A DNA stretch of 6,131 nt from Curvibacter sp. (GTDB lineage: Bacteria > Pseudomonadota > Gammaproteobacteria > Burkholderiales > Burkholderiaceae_C): contig DNQP01000258.1 in NCBI GenBank assembly GCA_003500955.1, forward strand, positions 2,725 to 8,855, read 5' to 3'. Position 1 is the first letter of the stretch, and every line of letters begins with the position of its first letter. Shown here piece after piece: positions 5,051 to 6,131 of this stretch. The notes beneath the pieces were generated by a model, which saw only the letters and a list, made by a program, of their open reading frames with translations, was not told the origin of the DNA and made no database searches. A program made the position numbers and the translations under genes.

Positions 5051-6131
5051 TCAGTGTTTGCTGGAGGGTTCGATGGGCTTGATGCTGCCAGGCACGATTT
5101 TCGCGCCGAAGTCACGCATCATGGCCTGCACAAAGGGGTCTTCCTGGATGAGCTTTTCGGCCGCAAGCTGCTTTTCCTCGGCGATGGCGGCATTGCGCCG
5201 GGCCGGGCTGTCGCTCACGCGACCGATCTCCACGGCCAGCGTGACCGGATGACCTGCGGCTTGCAGGGCCGCCTGCAGGCGCTCGCGGGCCGAGGCCGAG
5301 TTGAGCGACTCGCGCTCCACGCGCAGCAGCCATTGATCGGCATCACGTGCCACCAGCTGCGACTGCAGGGCCAGTTCACGCACCAGCGCCGTGATGGCTT
5401 CGCTGGCGACCAGGCCGCGCACGACCTGGTGCCAGTAGCCGCCCTCCTCGGTGGGGACCAAGGGGGCAGCCTGCGCGGCGCCGGGCGCCGGCACGTCAAC
5501 ACGCGATTCAGCCGCCACGCGCACGGGCACCGCCACCACCTGGGCGGCAGGCATGGCCGTCACCGGCCTGGCGGGCTGGACGGGGTGTTCCTCGTCGACC
5601 ACCGACAGCACCTGGCCCGGCGGTGTGACGCCTGCGGGGCGTGCGGCCGGCGCCGCCGCGGGCGCGGAGATCGGGCGCGCAGCCAGGGGGGGCGTGGGTG
5701 CAGAAGAGGGGGTGGGCCGGGGCGCGGGAGCCGCGGGCTGCACCGCCGCCATCACGGACTGGAGCCGCTGCGGGCCAGCCTCAGGCGATTTCAGTGTTTT
5801 TTTTTCTGCCGAGCCGCCCGGGGGCATGGCACCGGGCTTGAACGCCAGCAGGCGCAGCAGCACCATGGTCAGGGCCGCGTACTCGTCAGGCGCCAGGCCC
5901 AGCTCGCCGCGGCCATGCAGACACAGGCTGTAGAGCAGCTGGGTCTCGTCGGCCGGCAGCAGTTCGGCCAGGCGCGCGGTCTCGGCGGCCTCGGGATCAG
6001 CGGCATCGGCACTGCCGGGCACGGCCTGCAGCACAGCCATGCGCTGCAGCACCACGGTCATCTCTTCCAGGGTGGAGGCTGCGCTCAGGCCGTGGCCGCG
6101 CAGGGCCTCGGAGGTCTCCACCACGGTCTTG
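5051..6131 (-). CDS. dnaX: DNA polymerase III subunit tau/gamma, C-terminal part (N-terminus outside window)
   Basis: Tau is the organiser of the clamp-loader complex and joins it to the alpha polymerase and the DnaB helicase; the shorter gamma form lacks the C-terminal domains. The last 359 residues are visible; the ATPase domains lie beyond the window edge. The first about 105 residues ([21 protein letters not shown] … [14 protein letters not shown]) are domain III, the oligomerisation collar. A Pro/Ala-rich linker of about 120 residues follows. The C-terminal domain starts near [13 protein letters not shown] and runs through [18 protein letters not shown] to [12 protein letters not shown]; it matches tau domain V (E. 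coli ends in a similar SIRPI). This domain binds alpha in E. coli. At the border of domain III and linker, codons GAA AAA AAA ACA form nine A in a row (5797-5805), a likely frameshift site. The stop is 17 bases before ybaB. Confidence 0.95.
   Translation of the reverse strand, partial: KTVVETSEALRGHGLSAASTLEEMTVVLQRMAVLQAVPGSADAADPEAAETARLAELLPADETQLLYSLCLHGRGELGLAPDEYAALTMVLLRLLAFKPGAMPPGGSAEKKTLKSPEAGPQRLQSVMAAVQPAAPAPRPTPSSAPTPPLAARPISAPAAAPAARPAGVTPPGQVLSVVDEEHPVQPARPVTAMPAAQVVAVPVRVAAESRVDVPAPGAAQAAPLVPTEEGGYWHQVVRGLVASEAITALVRELALQSQLVARDADQWLLRVERESLNSASARERLQAALQAAGHPVTLAVEIGRVSDSPARRNAAIAEEKQLAAEKLIQEDPFVQAMMRDFGAKIVPGSIKPIEPSSKH
5797..5805 (-). promoter_or_regulatory. candidate dnaX slippage/frameshift site (A9 run in the mRNA)
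   Basis: On the coding strand the bases read GCAG, nine A, then CACTGA. In the normal frame this is Ala-Glu-Lys-Lys-Thr-Leu. A shift to the -1 frame (or one extra A in the transcript) gives Asn-Thr-Glu-Ile-Ala and then TGA at 5781-5783. A transcript one A shorter gives His and then TGA at 5791-5793. Either product ends right after domain III, as gamma does. I see no Shine-Dalgarno-like stimulator just upstream and no strong hairpin just downstream, which fits transcriptional slippage (known for the A9 run of Thermus thermophilus dnaX) better than the E. coli ribosomal mechanism. Confidence 0.6.

Noticed and set aside
5797..5805. T9 run as an intrinsic terminator on the plus strand
   Set aside because: It lies inside the dnaX coding region with no plus-strand gene before it and no GC-rich hairpin directly preceding it; the slippage explanation fits better.

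Overview
The window reads as the chromosome of a GC-rich beta-proteobacterium, probably order Burkholderiales (Comamonadaceae-like). This is inferred from base composition, the dnaX–ybaB–recR order and the protein style; no rRNA or other marker confirms it. All nine genes lie on the minus strand, so transcription runs from position 6131 down to 1. There is no gene-free stretch over 300 bases, and no tRNA, rRNA, CRISPR array or insertion sequence was seen.

Region 1 (6131 to about 3972) is a conserved DNA replication and repair cluster. It holds the C-terminal part of dnaX (DNA polymerase III tau/gamma), then ybaB (EbfC-type nucleoid-associated protein) 17 bases later, then recR after a 138-base gap that contains a 43-base interrupted inverted repeat. 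Inside dnaX, exactly where domain III ends and the Pro/Ala-rich linker begins, the mRNA carries nine consecutive A residues. Stop codons lie within a few codons in both other frames, a strong candidate for programmed frameshifting or transcriptional slippage that makes the short gamma subunit.

Region 2 (3898 to 3485) is a single small integral membrane protein of the MAPEG family. Its leader is pyrimidine-rich and has no clear Shine-Dalgarno sequence. Two small GC-rich hairpins follow it.

Region 3 (3383 to 1, running off the window) looks like an ABC-importer operon of the nitrate/sulfonate/taurine (NitT/TauT, NMT1/THI5-like) type, with an unusual insertion. A Tat-type periplasmic substrate-binding protein comes first. 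Three consecutive predicted lipoproteins follow, and then the ATPase, which is cut by the window edge. The first two lipoproteins are close tandem paralogs, and the third shares a C-terminal motif with them. The second and third lipoprotein genes overlap in ATGA, and the ATPase starts 7 bases after the third, so translation is probably coupled. The transported substrate and the role of the lipoproteins cannot be read from the sequence. This lipoprotein-containing transporter cluster and the dnaX A9 site are the two items most worth following up.
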